DNA of 64,000 bases, taken from assembly GCF_000876015.1 (NCBI RefSeq), contig NZ_BBQM01000011.1, forward strand, positions 1 through 64,000. The letters are read 5' to 3'. Origin of the DNA: Cupriavidus basilensis (GTDB lineage Bacteria; Pseudomonadota; Gammaproteobacteria; Burkholderiales; Burkholderiaceae). The notes under the pieces were generated by a model. That model worked only from the letters and a program-made list of their open reading frames with translations, ran no database searches and had not been told where the DNA came from. Shown one piece after another: positions 25,605 through 36,452 of the stretch (position 1 is its first letter; each line of letters opens with the position of its first letter). The translations under genes and the position numbers were made by a program.

Positions 25605-27629
25605 TCAGGCCGCCGCGGATGCGCCGGCGCGCGCGGCCAGGAAGCCCACGGCGTAGGCGAAATACCAGTCGAGCGTGTCCGGGTTCATCATGGCGTCGCG
25701 GTTGGCGATCTGGTCCGGCGCGTGGCCCAGCAGCAGCTTCTTGACCGGCACTTCCATCTTCTTGCCCGACAGCGTGCGCGGCACGCCCGGCACCTGCAGG
25801 ATCTCGTTCGGCACGTGGCGCGACGACAGCGCGGCGCGGATGCGCGCGCGCATGGCCTCGCGCAGCGGCTCGTCCAGCGCCAGCCCTTCGCGCAGCACCA
25901 CGAACAGCGGCATGTAGGACTCGCGGCCCAGGTATTCGAGGTCCACCACCATGCTGTCGAGCACTTCCGGCAGGTCTTCCACCACGCGGTACAGCTCGCT
26001 GGTGCCCATGCGGATGCCGTGGCGGTTGATGGTGGCGTCCGAGCGGCCGTAGATGATGGCGCCGCCGTGCGCGGTGATCTTGATCCAGTCGCCGTGGCGC
26101 CACACGCCGGGGTAGGTGTCGAAATAGCTATCGCGGTAGCGCCTGCCGTCGGCGTCGCCCCACAGGAACAGCGGCATCGACGGCATCGGCGCGGTGCAGA
26201 CCAGCTCGCCGACCGCGCCGGTCAGCGCGCGGCCCGCGTCGTCGAACGCTTCCACGCGCGCGCCGAGGCAGCGGCATTGCATCTCGCCGGAGTAGACCGG
26301 CAGGATCGGGCAGCCGGCCACGAAGGAGCCGGCGAAATCGGTGCCGCCGCTCATCGGCGCGAGCCAGATGTCGGCGCGCACGTGGCGGTAGATCCAGTCG
26401 TAGGCCTCGGCCGGCAGCGGCGAGCCGGTCGAGCCGAGCGCGCGCAGGCGCGACAGGTCCGCCACGCGCGCGGGCTCGATGCCGGCCTTCATGCAGGCGG
26501 TGAAGAAGGCCGCGCCCGCGCCGAAGGCGGTGATGCCGGCGGCCTCCACGAAGCGCCACAGCACGCCGGCATCCGGGTAGGCCGGGTTGCCGTCGTAGAG
26601 CGCGATGGTGGTGCCGAGCAGCAGCCCGGCCACCTGCGCGTTCCACATGATCCAGCCGCTGCTGCTGTACCAGTGGAACACGTCGTCCGGGCCCAGGTCG
26701 TTGTGGAAGGCCATGAGCTTGACCTGCTCGACGACGATGCCGCCGTGGCCGTGCACGATGGGCTTGGGCATGCCGGTGGTTCCCGAGGAATAGACGATCC
26801 ACAGCGGGTGGTCGAACGGCACCGGCTCGATGGCCAGCGCCGCGCGGTGCGCCAGCACGTCCCGCCACGCGTGGCGGCGCACGCCCGGCGGCAGGGGCGG
26901 GGCGGCAGCGTCCGCGTGGCCGGACGGCACCAGCACCACGTCGGTCAGCGAGGGCAGGGCGGCGGCGAGGTCGGCCAGCACCGGCGCGCGGTCGTGGTGC
27001 CTGCCGCCGTACTGGTAGCCGTCCACGGCGACCAGCACCTTGGGCTCGATCTGGCGGAAGCGGTCGATCACCGCGACCTGGCCCATGTCCGGCGCGCAGC
27101 CCGACCAGATCGCGCCGAGGCTGGCGGTGGCGAGGAAAGCCACCACGGTGGCCGGGATGTTGGGCAGGTAGCCGGCCACGCGGTCGCCGCGCGCCACGCC
27201 CATCTGCCGCAGCGCGTGGGCCAGCGAGGCGACCTGCGCTTCGAGCGCGTCCCAGCTCAGCTCGCTCACGCCGACCGCCTCGCCGGCGAAGCGGATGGCC
27301 GCGCGCCGGCGCGCGGCGCCGCTGCCGGCGTGGCGGAACACCTGCTGCACATAGTTCAGGCTGGCGCCTTCGAACCAGCGCGCGCCGGGCATGGCGGGAT
27401 CGGCCAGCACACGCGCCGGTTCGGTGTCGAAGCGCAGGTCGAAATACGCGCGGATGGCGTCCCAGAAGGCTTCCAGGTCGGTTACCGACCATTGCCACAG
27501 GGCGCCGTAGCCGTCGAAGGCGAGGCCGCGCTCGCGCGCCAGCCAGCGCATGAAATCGGCGATGCGGCTGCCGTCGCGGAATGCCGGCGACGGCGTCCAC
27601 ATCAGTTTCCCTTCCTCAAGGGTGGTCAT
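25605..27629 (-). CDS. acetoacetate-CoA ligase
   Basis: 674 residues from ATG 27629 ([20 protein letters not shown]), with GGAGGAGA upstream. It is an ANL adenylating enzyme of the acetoacetyl-CoA synthetase type: [17 protein letters not shown] near the start, the P-loop motif [30 protein letters not shown] [16 protein letters not shown], the hinge [18 protein letters not shown], and the catalytic lysine region [17 protein letters not shown]. It activates acetoacetate to acetoacetyl-CoA using ATP, completing PHB or ketone-body re-use with PhaZ. It is on the same strand as ubiD but 116 bases away. Confidence 0.93.
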   Translation of the reverse strand: MTTLEEGKLMWTPSPAFRDGSRIADFMRWLARERGLAFDGYGALWQWSVTDLEAFWDAIRAYFDLRFDTEPARVLADPAMPGARWFEGASLNYVQQVFRHAGSGAARRRAAIRFAGEAVGVSELSWDALEAQVASLAHALRQMGVARGDRVAGYLPNIPATVVAFLATASLGAIWSGCAPDMGQVAVIDRFRQIEPKVLVAVDGYQYGGRHHDRAPVLADLAAALPSLTDVVLVPSGHADAAAPPLPPGVRRHAWRDVLAHRAALAIEPVPFDHPLWIVYSSGTTGMPKPIVHGHGGIVVEQVKLMAFHNDLGPDDVFHWYSSSGWIMWNAQVAGLLLGTTIALYDGNPAYPDAGVLWRFVEAAGITAFGAGAAFFTACMKAGIEPARVADLSRLRALGSTGSPLPAEAYDWIYRHVRADIWLAPMSGGTDFAGSFVAGCPILPVYSGEMQCRCLGARVEAFDDAGRALTGAVGELVCTAPMPSMPLFLWGDADGRRYRDSYFDTYPGVWRHGDWIKITAHGGAIIYGRSDATINRHGIRMGTSELYRVVEDLPEVLDSMVVDLEYLGRESYMPLFVVLREGLALDEPLREAMRARIRAALSSRHVPNEILQVPGVPRTLSGKKMEVPVKKLLLGHAPDQIANRDAMMNPDTLDWYFAYAVGFLAARAGASAAA

Positions 27630-27745
27630 GTGTCTCCTCCTCGGTTCCGTCTGGCGCGGACGTGCGGATGGCCTGGTTTTCATGTTGCCGCGCGGCAGCG
27701 TGGCCGCCGCGTGCGGCTTGGCGTGATCTTATTACATGGCGCGGC

Positions 27746-29275
27746 CTAGGCGCTGGCGCGCTGCGCGAACAGCGAGTCCCACAAGCCGTCGACGCGCGCC
27801 TTCACGGCGTCGTCCATGCGGATCGGGCGGCCCCATTCGCGCGTGGTCTCGCCGGGCCACTTGTCGGTGGCGTCGATGCCCATCTTGGAGCCCAGGCCCG
27901 AGACCGGCGAGGCGAAGTCCAGGTAGTCGATGGGCGTGTTGTCCACCAGCACGGTATCGCGCGACGGGTCCACGCGCGTGGTGATGGCCCAGATCACTTC
28001 CTTCCAGTCGCGCACGTCGACGTCGTCGTCCACCACCACGATGAACTTGGTGTACATGAACTGCCGCAGGAAGCTCCACACGCCGAACATCACGCGCTTG
28101 GCGTGGCCGGCGTACTGCTTCTTCATGCGCACCACCGCCATGCGGTAGCTGCAGCCCTCGGGCGGCAGGTAGAAGTCGGTGATCTCGGGGAACTGCTTCT
28201 GCAGCAGCGGCACGAATACCTCGTTGAGCGCCACGCCGAGGATGGCCGGCTCGTCGGGCGGCTTGCCGGTATAGGTGGAGTGGTAGATCGGGTCGCGCCG
28301 CATGGTGATGCGGTCGATGGTGAAGACCGGGAACCAGTCCTGCTCGTTGTAATAGCCGGTGTGGTCGCCGTAGGGGCCTTCCAGCGCGTGCTGGTAGCCG
28401 CTCGGGTGGCCGGGGTCGGGCTGGATATGGCCTTCGAGCACGATCTCGGCCGAGGCCGGCACGCTCAGCTCGGACAGCGTGGGCGTGAGGCAACCGGCCA
28501 GCGCGGTGCGGCTGCCGCGCAGCAGGCCGGCGAACTGGTATTCGGACAGCGTGTCCGGCACCGGCGTCACGGCGCCGAGGATGGTGGCCGGGTCGGCGCC
28601 CAGCGCCACGGCGATCGGGAACGGCTTGCCCGGGCTGGCCAGCGCGTGCTCGCGGAAATCCAGCGCGCCGCCGCGATGCGCGAGCCAGCGCATGATGACC
28701 TGGTTGCGGCTGATGACCTGCTGGCGGTAGATGCCCAGGTTCTGGCGCTTCTTGTGCGGGCCCTTGGTGACCACCAGCCCCCAGGTGATCAGCGGCGCGG
28801 CGTCCTCCGGCCAGCAGGTCTGGATCGGCAGGCGCGCGAGATCGACGTCGTTGCCTTCCCACACCACTTCCTGGCAGGCGGGGCTGTTCACGCGCCTGGG
28901 CGCCATGTCCCACACCGACTTGGCCAGCGTGAACAGCTTGCCCGCTTCGCGCAGGCCGCGCGGCGGCTCGGGCTCCTTGAGCGCGGACAGCACGCGGCCG
29001 ATGTCGCGCAGGTCGGCCAGGCTTTCGGCGCCCATGCCCAGCGCAACCCTGCGTGTCGTGCCGAACAGATTGGCCAGCACGGGCACGCTATAAGTCTGTC
29101 CAGGACGCTGCGGATCGCTCGGTCTTTCGAACACGACGGCGGGTCCTTCCGCCCGCAACAGCCTGTCGCAGATCTCGGTCATTTCGAGGTTGGGCGACAC
29201 CGGCACGCCGATCCGCTTCAGTTCGCCGAGGCCTTCAAGCTGGCCGATGAAATCGCGCAAGTCGTTGTATTTCAT
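27746..29275 (-). CDS. ubiD: UbiD-family decarboxylase (ubiquinone pathway)
   Basis: 509 residues from ATG 29275 ([22 protein letters not shown]), close to the 497 of E. coli UbiD. It decarboxylates 3-octaprenyl-4-hydroxybenzoate using prenylated FMN made by UbiX. Family marks include [13 protein letters not shown] region [27 protein letters not shown], the cofactor and metal segments [20 protein letters not shown] and [11 protein letters not shown], and the catalytic [11 protein letters not shown]. Cytosolic or peripheral. No ubi genes adjoin it. A 630-base gap separates it from the divergent transglycosylase. Confidence 0.95.
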   Translation of the reverse strand: MKYNDLRDFIGQLEGLGELKRIGVPVSPNLEMTEICDRLLRAEGPAVVFERPSDPQRPGQTYSVPVLANLFGTTRRVALGMGAESLADLRDIGRVLSALKEPEPPRGLREAGKLFTLAKSVWDMAPRRVNSPACQEVVWEGNDVDLARLPIQTCWPEDAAPLITWGLVVTKGPHKKRQNLGIYRQQVISRNQVIMRWLAHRGGALDFREHALASPGKPFPIAVALGADPATILGAVTPVPDTLSEYQFAGLLRGSRTALAGCLTPTLSELSVPASAEIVLEGHIQPDPGHPSGYQHALEGPYGDHTGYYNEQDWFPVFTIDRITMRRDPIYHSTYTGKPPDEPAILGVALNEVFVPLLQKQFPEITDFYLPPEGCSYRMAVVRMKKQYAGHAKRVMFGVWSFLRQFMYTKFIVVVDDDVDVRDWKEVIWAITTRVDPSRDTVLVDNTPIDYLDFASPVSGLGSKMGIDATDKWPGETTREWGRPIRMDDAVKARVDGLWDSLFAQRASA

Positions 29276-29906
29276 AGTGAATTCTGTTGGTGCCTGGACG
29301 CGGCAAAATGCCCGCGCCGGCAATGAATGCGGATCTTCGTGCACATCCGCATGGCGTGGCGAAAAAAAATCGCCCTGATTTACATCATCAAATTGTAAAT
29401 TTTTTTCCCGCGCCGGCGCTGGGGGAGACTGCTCCGATGCTTTACCAGTACTGACTTTCGCCGAATTCGGGGGAGGCGGAAGCGGCGTAAAGGACATTGT
29501 TACATATAACTACAAGCTATGACTTTTGACATCGTTATTCTTGACGATGTATAAAAGCGTTCCTACAATCCGGTTCTGCTCGTTGGAGTGTTGCGTCGCA
29601 GCACATTTTTTTCCTCCCTGTCAAGGGGCTGGCAAAAAAACATCCATCTCTGATCACTAAGCGGATTCGCCTGAGCAAGGGCGGGTCCCGATCGATTGTC
29701 CCGGCGCTGGCCGGGTGCATTGAGTAGTTCGCGGCAGGGCAGGCTCCCCCAAGAGCCTACCCTGTTTCTCGTTGGGCGCATGGGGAGCGCCCACCAACAG
29801 GTGCTGGCAGCCTTTGCTAGGCAGTGCAGCATCCTTACTTGAGTACGCGGTCATCGGCGTGAGGCGTTTCGGCGCGGCACGATGCGAACGGCGGATGGAG
29901 GTAAGT
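29276..29906. promoter_or_regulatory. divergent regulatory region with sigma-70 promoter
   Basis: On the plus strand TTGACA (29526-29531) and TATAAA (29550-29555) are 18 bases apart, a near-consensus sigma-70 promoter. It would give a leader of about 345 bases before the transglycosylase. An AT-rich stretch near 29385-29405 (ATCAAATTGTAAATTTTTTT) lies closer to ubiD and may be part of its promoter. No gene was seen. Confidence 0.55.
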
Positions 29907-30980
29907 ATGAGTGGTTGGAAAACCCTTCATCTTCCCGGTGTCGGACGGGCATTGCAGGTCCGCTTCAGACAACCGGTTCCCGGGGTGAGTCGGGCATTGC
30001 AAGTCCGTCTCGCACACCGGGTGGCGGGTCGCGCCTTCCGGGGCGGCCGCGCCACAGTGAAATATGCCCTGAACAGTCTCGGGGTGGTGTCGGTGGTCGC
30101 GGCGGTCTCGCTGGCGGTCAGCCAGGAATGGCGCACGGCCCTGGCCGGCGCGCTGGCCGGGGACGAAGCGCCGGCGGTGCTCATGGAAGCCGCGGTGCCC
30201 GCCGCCTCGGCCGACGTGGCTGCGGCCAAGCTCGGCCTGGCACCGGCTCCGGTGCTGGCCAAGGCGCCGGGCCTGCCGACGGTGTCCGGCACCGACGACT
30301 GGAACCAGCCGGCCGGCAAGGTGCCTTCGGTGGCCCACCTGGCCGCGCAGATTCCGGCGCAGCGCGTGGCGCTCGACGCCCGCAACCCGACCACGCTCGG
30401 CAGCGCGCGCGAGCAGGCCGTGGTGGCGGACTACATTGCCCGCAAGTACCGCGTGGCGGCGCAGGCCACCGCGCAACTGGTGAAGGCCGCGTACCTGACC
30501 GGGCGCGAGGTCGGCATCGATCCGCTGCTGATCCTGGGCGTGATCGCCATCGAGTCCAGCTTCAACCCGTACGCCGAGAGCGGCGTCGGCGCGCAGGGCC
30601 TGATGCAGGTCATGACCAAGGTCCACCAGGACAAGTACGAGGCCGTGGGCGGCGTGGCAGCCGCGCTCAACCCGTATGCCAACATCAAGATCGGCGCGCT
30701 GGTGCTCAAGGACTGCATCGCCCGCGCCGGCTCGCTCGAAGGCGGCCTGAAGTTCTACGTGGGCGCGTCCAGCAACACCGACGGCGGCTACGGCGCCAAG
30801 GTGCTGGCCGAGCGGGCCCGCCTGCGCCAGCTTCCGGGCGTGCACAGCGCACCGGAGCCGGTCGCGGCCAAGCCCGAGGCGGAGGCCGACGCCAATGCCA
30901 AGTCGCAGGCCCAGGCCGTGCATCACCAGGGCAACGGCGACAAGCTGGAAGCGGCCGGCAACGTGCCGAAGAGCGCCTGA
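29907..30980 (+). CDS. membrane-associated lytic transglycosylase
   Basis: 357 residues. The start is ATG 29907 because GGAGG ends six bases upstream; an ATG four codons earlier overlaps that site. A basic N-terminus with a duplicated 15-residue unit (VGRALQVRFRQPVPG then VSRALQVRLAHRVAG) precedes a signal anchor (SLGVVSVVAAVSLAVSQEW). The C-terminal half is a Slt-type lysozyme fold with catalytic Glu216 (GVIAIESSFNPYA), then GAQGLMQVMTKVH and NPYANIKIGALVL. It cleaves peptidoglycan glycan strands to anhydromuropeptides in the periplasm. A perfect terminator follows. Confidence 0.9.
   Translation: MSGWKTLHLPGVGRALQVRFRQPVPGVSRALQVRLAHRVAGRAFRGGRATVKYALNSLGVVSVVAAVSLAVSQEWRTALAGALAGDEAPAVLMEAAVPAASADVAAAKLGLAPAPVLAKAPGLPTVSGTDDWNQPAGKVPSVAHLAAQIPAQRVALDARNPTTLGSAREQAVVADYIARKYRVAAQATAQLVKAAYLTGREVGIDPLLILGVIAIESSFNPYAESGVGAQGLMQVMTKVHQDKYEAVGGVAAALNPYANIKIGALVLKDCIARAGSLEGGLKFYVGASSNTDGGYGAKVLAERARLRQLPGVHSAPEPVAAKPEAEADANAKSQAQAVHHQGNGDKLEAAGNVPKSA
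29940..30029 (+). repeat. 45-bp tandem duplication in transglycosylase gene
   Basis: CGGGCATTGCAGGTCCG (29946-29962) recurs as CGGGCATTGCAAGTCCG (29991-30007), 45 bases apart, giving the duplicated 15-residue basic unit of the N-terminus. Confidence 0.6.
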
Positions 30981-31099
30981 TCGTCCGAGCGCCCGAGGCC
31001 GCGTGCCGCGCGGCTTGCCGCGCAACAGGGAAAAGCACCCCCGAGGGGCTGGCCGTCAGCAAAAGGCGTTGAAAGCCCCAGGAGGGTCGAGAAGTCAAA

Positions 31100-31133
31100 A
31101 AAGCCCCGCGAAGCTGCCTTCGCGGGGCTTTTC
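31100..31133 (+). terminator. strong rho-independent terminator
   Basis: AAAAGCCCCGCGAAG (31100-31114) pairs perfectly over 15 bases with CTTCGCGGGGCTTTT (31119-31133) around CTGC. It works for both strands: after the transglycosylase and, in reverse, after the aminotransferase. Confidence 0.92.
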
Positions 31134-31296
31134 TTGTATTGCCGATCCGTCTTGCCCGAGAGGCTGGTCCGAGAGGCCGGCCAGTTGCTGCTGTGTGATT
31201 TCCCGCGGCTTCCGCGCGAGGATCAGGTGCTGCCCCAGGCGCTCCGCAGAGGCCCCCTGGGGGCGCGGGTGCTTTCTGCTTGCCGCGCTGCCGGGC

Positions 31297-32478
31297 TCAG
31301 GCGAAGAACTTCCGCAGCCGTGCCATCGCTTCCTCGATGTTCGCCATCGAGGTCGCGTAGGAGATGCGGATGTAGTCGCTGGCCGTGTACGGGCCGAAGT
31401 CCTGGCCCGGCACCATGACCACGCCGGCCTCGTGCAGCATGGCCTGGGTCAGGCTGTCGGAATCGCCGGCGGCGCGATGGTTGACGCCGCGGCAGTCGGC
31501 ATACACGTAGAAGGCGCCGTCCGGCTTGACCGGCACGTGCAGGCCGAGCGACTCCAGCGCCGGCACGATGGCGTCGCGGCGGCGACGGAACTCCGCCTTG
31601 CGCTCGTCGTAGATGGCCAGCGCCTCGGGCGTGAAGCAGGCCAGCGCGGCATGCTGGGCCACCGCCGAGGCGCAGATGAACAGGTTCTGCGCGACCTTCT
31701 CGAACGCGTCCACCAGCGCGTCGGGCACCACCAGCCAGCCCAGGCGCCATCCCGTCATGTTGAAGTACTTGGAGAAGCTGTTGACCGTGACCACGTCGTC
31801 GTCCAGGCTCAGCGCCGACACCGGCGGCGCGTCGTACGACAGGCCCTGGTAGATCTCGTCGACGATGGCGAAGCCGCGACGCGCGCGCACGGCGGCGAGG
31901 ATGCGCGCGAGCTCGTCCGGCAGGATCGAGGTGCCGGTCGGGTTCGAGGGCGACGCCAGCAGCACGCCGCGGGTGTGCGCGTGCCAGTTGGCCTCGACCT
32001 GCTCGGCGGTGAGCTGGAAGCGCTCGGCCGGGCCGCTCGGGATCATCTTCGCGCGGCCGTCGAAGGCCGCCACGAAATGGCGGTTGCACGGATAGCTGGG
32101 GTCCGGCATCAGCACCTCGGCGCCGATCTCCACCAGCACCGCGCAGGCCAGCAGCAGCGCGCCCGAGGCGCCGGCGGTGACGATCACGCGGCGCGCCGGC
32201 ACGTCGATCCCGTAGGCGCTCTTGTAGTGGGCGGCGATGGCCTCGCGCAGCGGCATGATGCCGAGCGCGCCGGTGTACTGGGTGACGCCGCGGCGCATGG
32301 CCGCCTCCGCCGCCCTGACCACGGGCTCGGCCGCGGTGAAGTCGGGCTCGCCGATGCCCATGTGGATGATGTGGCGACCGGCCCGCTCCAGTTCGGCGGC
32401 CTGCTTGGCCAGTTCCATCACGTGGAAGGCGTCGATGTGGGCGAGGCGGGAGGCGGTGGCGAGGCGCTGCGGGTTCAT
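31297..32478 (-). CDS. class I PLP-dependent aminotransferase
   Basis: 393 residues, fold type I aminotransferase. It has IGEPDF near residue 44, the ASGALLLA phosphate site, SPSNPTGTSILPDEL, DEIYQGLSYD, the PLP lysine in VNSFSKYFNMTGWRLGW, and the substrate arginine in DYIRISYATS. It belongs with aspartate/alanine-type aminotransferases often kept as orphan genes; the amino-acid partner cannot be told. Cytosolic. It is downstream of nusB on the same strand but separated by a hairpin terminator. Confidence 0.92.
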   Translation of the reverse strand: MNPQRLATASRLAHIDAFHVMELAKQAAELERAGRHIIHMGIGEPDFTAAEPVVRAAEAAMRRGVTQYTGALGIMPLREAIAAHYKSAYGIDVPARRVIVTAGASGALLLACAVLVEIGAEVLMPDPSYPCNRHFVAAFDGRAKMIPSGPAERFQLTAEQVEANWHAHTRGVLLASPSNPTGTSILPDELARILAAVRARRGFAIVDEIYQGLSYDAPPVSALSLDDDVVTVNSFSKYFNMTGWRLGWLVVPDALVDAFEKVAQNLFICASAVAQHAALACFTPEALAIYDERKAEFRRRRDAIVPALESLGLHVPVKPDGAFYVYADCRGVNHRAAGDSDSLTQAMLHEAGVVMVPGQDFGPYTASDYIRISYATSMANIEEAMARLRKFFA

Positions 32479-32550
32479 GGCGGGTAGCGGAGTAAGGGGA
32501 TGAAGCCTGGCCGGCCCGTTGGTCGATCGGGGCCGCCGGCGAAAGTGAAA

Positions 32551-32571
32551 ACACCCGCCTGGAGCGGGTGT
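32551..32571 (-). terminator. intrinsic terminator after nusB
   Basis: ACACCCGC (32551-32558) and GCGGGTGT (32564-32571) with a 5-base loop. On the minus strand the hairpin is followed by TTTTC, so it ends the rib-nusB transcript 44 bases after nusB. Confidence 0.75.
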
Positions 32572-32614
32572 CGTCGTGGCAGGGGCGCCGCGCGGGCGGC
32601 GCCGGCTGCCGGGC

Positions 32615-33121
32615 TCAGCGTCGCGCGGCCAGTTCGGGCGCGCGCACCTGGGCGGCCAGCTTGTCCAGCACGCCGTTGACGTATTTGTAGCCTTCCACGC
32701 CGCCGAAGGTCTTGGTCAGTTCCACGGCTTCGTTGATGACGACCTTGTACGGGATGTCGATGCAGTGCACCAGTTCGTAGCTGCCGATCAGCAGCGCGGC
32801 GCGCTCGACCGGCGACAGCTCGTCCACCGGGCGGTCCAGGAACGGCGCGAACACGCCGGTCAGCGTGCTTTCCTCGCGGATCGCGCCGTTGAGCAGCGCG
32901 TCGAAGTGCTCGCGGTCGGCCTTGTTGAAGCCCTGCGCGTCATGCAGGTGGGCCTGGATGGCGCCGGTGTCGTTGCGGTTCAGCAGCCACTGGTACAGGC
33001 CCTGCAGCGCGAGCTCGCGCGAGCGGCGGCGCGCGCTCTTGGGCGCCGCCTTGGGCTCGGACTTGCCTGCCGGGGCCGCGGGCTTGCCGGCCGGGTTGCT
33101 GCTCTCGGGCGCGTCACTCAT
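32615..33121 (-). CDS. nusB: transcription antitermination factor NusB
   Basis: 168 residues from ATG 33121, overlapping the end of ribH by 8 bases. After a Pro/Ala/Lys-rich N-terminal tail of about 28 residues comes the all-helical NusB domain: [52 protein letters not shown]. It binds boxA RNA and S10 (NusE) for rRNA antitermination. The ribH-nusB pairing is classic. Confidence 0.97.
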   Translation of the reverse strand: MSDAPESSNPAGKPAAPAGKSEPKAAPKSARRRSRELALQGLYQWLLNRNDTGAIQAHLHDAQGFNKADREHFDALLNGAIREESTLTGVFAPFLDRPVDELSPVERAALLIGSYELVHCIDIPYKVVINEAVELTKTFGGVEGYKYVNGVLDKLAAQVRAPELAARR

Positions 33122-33617
33122 CGTCGTCCTCGTCTTCGTCCTCTTCCTGGCTGCGCAGCGAATCCAGCGCCGCGACCAGGTTGGCCATTTCCACCGCGGC
33201 GCGGGCGCAGTCGCGGCCCTTCTCGCGGGTGCGGGCATGCGCCTGGGCGTCGGTGTCGACGGTCAGGATGCCGTTGGCGATGGGCACGTTGAAGTCCAGG
33301 CCCACGCGGGTGATGCCGGCGCCCGATTCGTTCGAAACCAGCTCGAAGTGGTAGGTCTCGCCGCGCACCACGGCACCGAGCGCGATCAGCGCGTCGAACT
33401 GGCCGCTTTCGGCCATCTTCTGCAGCGCCAGCGGCACTTCCAGCGCGCCGGGCACCGTCACCACGAGGGTGTCTTCGCCTTCGATGCCCAGCTTTTCCAG
33501 CTCGGCGACGCAGGCTTCGCGCAGCTCGTCGCAGACCGGCTCGTTGAAGCGGGCCTGCACGATGCCGATACGCAGGCCTTCGCCTTCGAGGTTGCTGGGG
33601 TAGAAACCGTGATCCAT
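33114..33617 (-). CDS. ribH: 6,7-dimethyl-8-ribityllumazine synthase
   Basis: 167 residues. Lumazine synthase marks are [48 protein letters not shown] (with the catalytic His) and [16 protein letters not shown]. The C-terminal tail is unusually acidic ([10 protein letters not shown]), and its codons overlap the nusB start. It joins the RibBA product (dihydroxybutanone phosphate) to the pyrimidine from RibD. Forms icosahedral or decameric shells in relatives. Confidence 0.97.
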   Translation of the reverse strand: MDHGFYPSNLEGEGLRIGIVQARFNEPVCDELREACVAELEKLGIEGEDTLVVTVPGALEVPLALQKMAESGQFDALIALGAVVRGETYHFELVSNESGAGITRVGLDFNVPIANGILTVDTDAQAHARTREKGRDCARAAVEMANLVAALDSLRSQEEDEDEDDDE

Positions 33618-33699
33618 CTGTATTCTCCTGGGTTCGGTTCGCGGCCGGCGCGATCGGGAAAGGCGCGGCCGCCGGTATGCGGTGTTCGGGGTCGGTGTA

Positions 33700-34809
33700 T
33701 CAGTCTGCCTGGCCGCGCATGGGCTGGTAGCCGGTCACTTCCAGGTCGTAGCCGGTCATGCTCGGCATCTTCAGCGGCGAAGCCAGCACGCGCATCTTGC
33801 CCACGCCGACATCCTTGAGGATCTGCGCGCCGGTGCCGTAGGTGCGCAGGTCCGGCTTGTGGCGCGAGCGGTCCTGCGGCGCGTCGAGCGCCGAGAACTG
33901 CGCGAACAGCTGCGTCGAGCAGTCGCCGCAGTTCAGCAGCACCATCACGCCGTGCTCGGCCTCGGCGATGGCCTCGAGCGCGGCGGGCACGCTCCACGAA
34001 TGCGTGGTGCGCGACACTTCCAGCAGGTCCAGCGTGGACAGCGGCTCGTGCACGCGCACCAGCGTCTCGCGGTCCGGGCGCGGCGTGCCCTTGACCAGCG
34101 CCAGGTGGGCGCGGCCGCTCGGCTTGTCGCGGTAGATGATGCTGTGGAAGGTGCCGTAGGGCGTCTGCATGCTGCGCTCGCCGGCGCGCTCGATGATGCT
34201 CTCGGTGCGGCTGCGGTAGTGGATCAGGTCGGCAATGGTGCCGATCTTGATGTCGTGCTCGCGCGCGAACTCGATCAGGTCGGGCAGGCGCGCCATCGTG
34301 CCGTCGTCCTTCATGATCTCGCAGATCACGGCGGCCGGGGTCAGGCCGGCCAGCGTGCCCAGGTCGCAGCCGGCCTCGGTGTGGCCGGCGCGGATCAGCA
34401 CGCCGCCGGGCTGCGCCGTGAGCGGGAAGATGTGGCCGGGCTGGACCAGGTCGGCCGGGCGGGCGTCCCTGGCGACCGCGGCCTGCACGGTGCGCGCGCG
34501 GTCCGCCGCGGAGATGCCGGTGGTCACGCCCTCGGCCGCCTCGATCGACACCGTGAAGTTGGTGCCGTGCACCGTACCGTTGCGGCTGACCATCGGCTGC
34601 AGGTCCAGCTGGCGGCAGCGCTCGGCGGTCAGCGTCAGGCAGATCAGGCCGCGCCCGTACTTCGCCATGAAGTTGATGGCTTCCGGGGTGACGAAATCGG
34701 CTGCCAGGACCAGATCGCCTTCGTTCTCGCGGTCTTCCTCATCGACCAGGATGACCATGCGGCCGGCACGGATTTCGGCAATGATGTCTTCGGTACGGGC
34801 GATTGTCAT
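33700..34809 (-). CDS. ribBA: 3,4-DHBP synthase with degenerate GTP cyclohydrolase II domain
   Basis: 369 residues from ATG 34809 ([16 protein letters not shown]). Residues 1-200 are a complete RibB domain: [41 protein letters not shown], and [16 protein letters not shown]. Residues 205-369 align with RibA by layout, but the zinc site C-x2-GD-x-(F/L)-GS-x-RCDC is absent ([19 protein letters not shown] is there instead), so cyclohydrolase activity is not expected. Such RibBA forms are known in Burkholderiales, with a true ribA elsewhere. No FMN riboswitch sequence was seen in the 253 bases upstream. Confidence 0.94.
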   Translation of the reverse strand: MTIARTEDIIAEIRAGRMVILVDEEDRENEGDLVLAADFVTPEAINFMAKYGRGLICLTLTAERCRQLDLQPMVSRNGTVHGTNFTVSIEAAEGVTTGISAADRARTVQAAVARDARPADLVQPGHIFPLTAQPGGVLIRAGHTEAGCDLGTLAGLTPAAVICEIMKDDGTMARLPDLIEFAREHDIKIGTIADLIHYRSRTESIIERAGERSMQTPYGTFHSIIYRDKPSGRAHLALVKGTPRPDRETLVRVHEPLSTLDLLEVSRTTHSWSVPAALEAIAEAEHGVMVLLNCGDCSTQLFAQFSALDAPQDRSRHKPDLRTYGTGAQILKDVGVGKMRVLASPLKMPSMTGYDLEVTGYQPMRGQAD

Positions 34810-35062
34810 GAGGTACGGGCTGCGGCAGGCTGAGGTTGGGGCGGAGTGCGGAGCGCTCTTGGTATTCGGGGCGGGGAAGGCCGGCGTCGTCCGACCGGCG
34901 CCGCCCGGACCGGACCCGGCTGGCCCCGGGGCGGGCCCGGAACTGGCGCGCGCAAGGAAAACCGGCTGGCCGCGGCGGCGGTCTGGCCCGATATTGTACG
35001 TCAAGCGCGCCCCTCGGGGCGCGCGGTGGCGATTTCCGGCCGCCGCCGGCCGGCGGGCAGGC

Positions 35063-35557
35063 TCAGGCGCCTTGCGCGGCCGGCACGCCGGCATGCATGC
35101 CCAGCAGCGCCTTCGCCCGTTGCCAGACGATCTCGGCCTGGAAGGCGACCATGACGGCGATCAGCACCATCACCTGCCCGAAGCCGCTGCTGTGGGCCAC
35201 CGCCGCGCCGGCCATGTAGGCGGCCGCGCCGAGCGCGAACTTCACCAGCACCAGGCCCAGGAACAGCGCGATCGTCAGCTTCGTGCCCTGCGCGTAGACG
35301 GCCCCGTTCTCGACCGACAGCGTGGTCAGGCGTCCGCGCACGTAGCCGACCGCCGCGCTCATCGCCAGCCCGCCCAGCAGCAGGGTCCAGGCCAGCGGCG
35401 ACGCCGGCGCATGGATGCCGCCGGCCACGAAGCCGACGATGGCGTAGATGGCGGCAAGCTTGAAGCGCGACTTGCCGTCCACCTCGCTGCGCACGGTCTG
35501 GCGATAGACCGCATAGCAGCACAGCGCGGCGATCAGCAGGATTTGGTGGGTCGTCAT
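35063..35557 (-). CDS. integral membrane protein of unknown function
   Basis: 164 residues, ATG 35557. About five hydrophobic segments: 5-15 (short), 34-48, 54-72, 94-116 and 124-142. The sequence [17 protein letters not shown] lies between the first two. No signal peptide or catalytic motif was seen. It sits inside the rib cluster between ribE and ribBA on the same strand, 126 and 253 bases from its neighbours, so co-transcription is possible. A link to flavin transport is not supported by any motif. Confidence 0.75.
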   Translation of the reverse strand: MTTHQILLIAALCCYAVYRQTVRSEVDGKSRFKLAAIYAIVGFVAGGIHAPASPLAWTLLLGGLAMSAAVGYVRGRLTTLSVENGAVYAQGTKLTIALFLGLVLVKFALGAAAYMAGAAVAHSSGFGQVMVLIAVMVAFQAEIVWQRAKALLGMHAGVPAAQGA

Positions 35558-35683
35558 GATCTCTTCCTCGTGGTTGTCTGTGCGGGAGCCGGTGCGCGCC
35601 CGCGATGGAAACCATCGTAGAAAGGGAAAATGAGCCGAAAATGATGGCGCCTCTCCCGCGGCGGGGAGGGCGCCGGCGGATGC

Positions 35684-36307
35684 CTACGCCGCGTCCTTGG
35701 GCGCGCTCATCATGCGCTCCACGTAGCGCGCGATCAGGTCGATCTCCAGGTTCACGCGCGCGCCGGCCTGCAGGTCCTGCAGCGTGGTGACTTCGATGGT
35801 GTGCGGGATCAGGTTGATCGAGAAGGTGCAGCCCTGCGCGTCGTCGCTGACCTTGTTGACCGTCAGCGAGACGCCGTTGACCACCACCGAGCCCTTGTAG
35901 GCCAGGTAGCGGCCCAGCTCGCGCGAGGCGCGGATGCGCAGCTCGTGGGATTCGCCCACCGGGGCGAAGTGGGTGACTTCGCCGAGGCCGTCGACGTGGC
36001 CGGACACCAGGTGGCCGCCGAGGCGGTCGGCCAGGCGCAGCGCCTTTTCCAGGTTGACGCGGCCCGGACGGTCCAGGCCGGCGGTCTTGCCGAGCGATTC
36101 GCGCGACACATCGACGTCGAAGGTGTCGCCTTCGAGCGCGATCACCGTCATGCAGGCGCCCTGGATGGCGATGCTGTCGCCGAGGGCGACGTCGGACAGG
36201 TCCAGCCCGGTGGCGCGCACCCGCAGGCGCACCCCGGCGGTTTCGCCGGCGGCCAGCGGGGACACGGTTTCGATGCGGCCGACGGCCGCGACAATGCCAG
36301 TAAACAT
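35684..36307 (-). CDS. ribE: riboflavin synthase, alpha chain
   Basis: 207 residues from ATG 36307 (MFTGIVAAVGRIETVSP). It has the two lumazine-binding barrels: IQGACMTVIALEGDTFDVDVSRESL, then SGHVDGLGEVTHF, and VVNGVSLTVNKVSD, then LIPHTIEVTTL. It converts two lumazine molecules to riboflavin. Called ribC or ribE depending on species. It lies between ribD and the rest of the cluster. Confidence 0.97.
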   Translation of the reverse strand: MFTGIVAAVGRIETVSPLAAGETAGVRLRVRATGLDLSDVALGDSIAIQGACMTVIALEGDTFDVDVSRESLGKTAGLDRPGRVNLEKALRLADRLGGHLVSGHVDGLGEVTHFAPVGESHELRIRASRELGRYLAYKGSVVVNGVSLTVNKVSDDAQGCTFSINLIPHTIEVTTLQDLQAGARVNLEIDLIARYVERMMSAPKDAA

Positions 36308-36452
36308 GGTCGGTGGAAGAGTGGAAGAGGCGATGGGGAAAACATGCATGCTAGCAGGTGCGCGGTGGTTTCGTTGTCGCCGTTTCCCGTTCCTCGCCCC
36401 CGCCCGCCGCCATGCGCGCCGCTGGCGGCGCGCCCCGCTCCCGCGCCTGCTG

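Noticed and set aside
34810-35062. FMN riboswitch upstream of ribBA
   Set aside because: None of the conserved RFN element blocks is visible on either strand.
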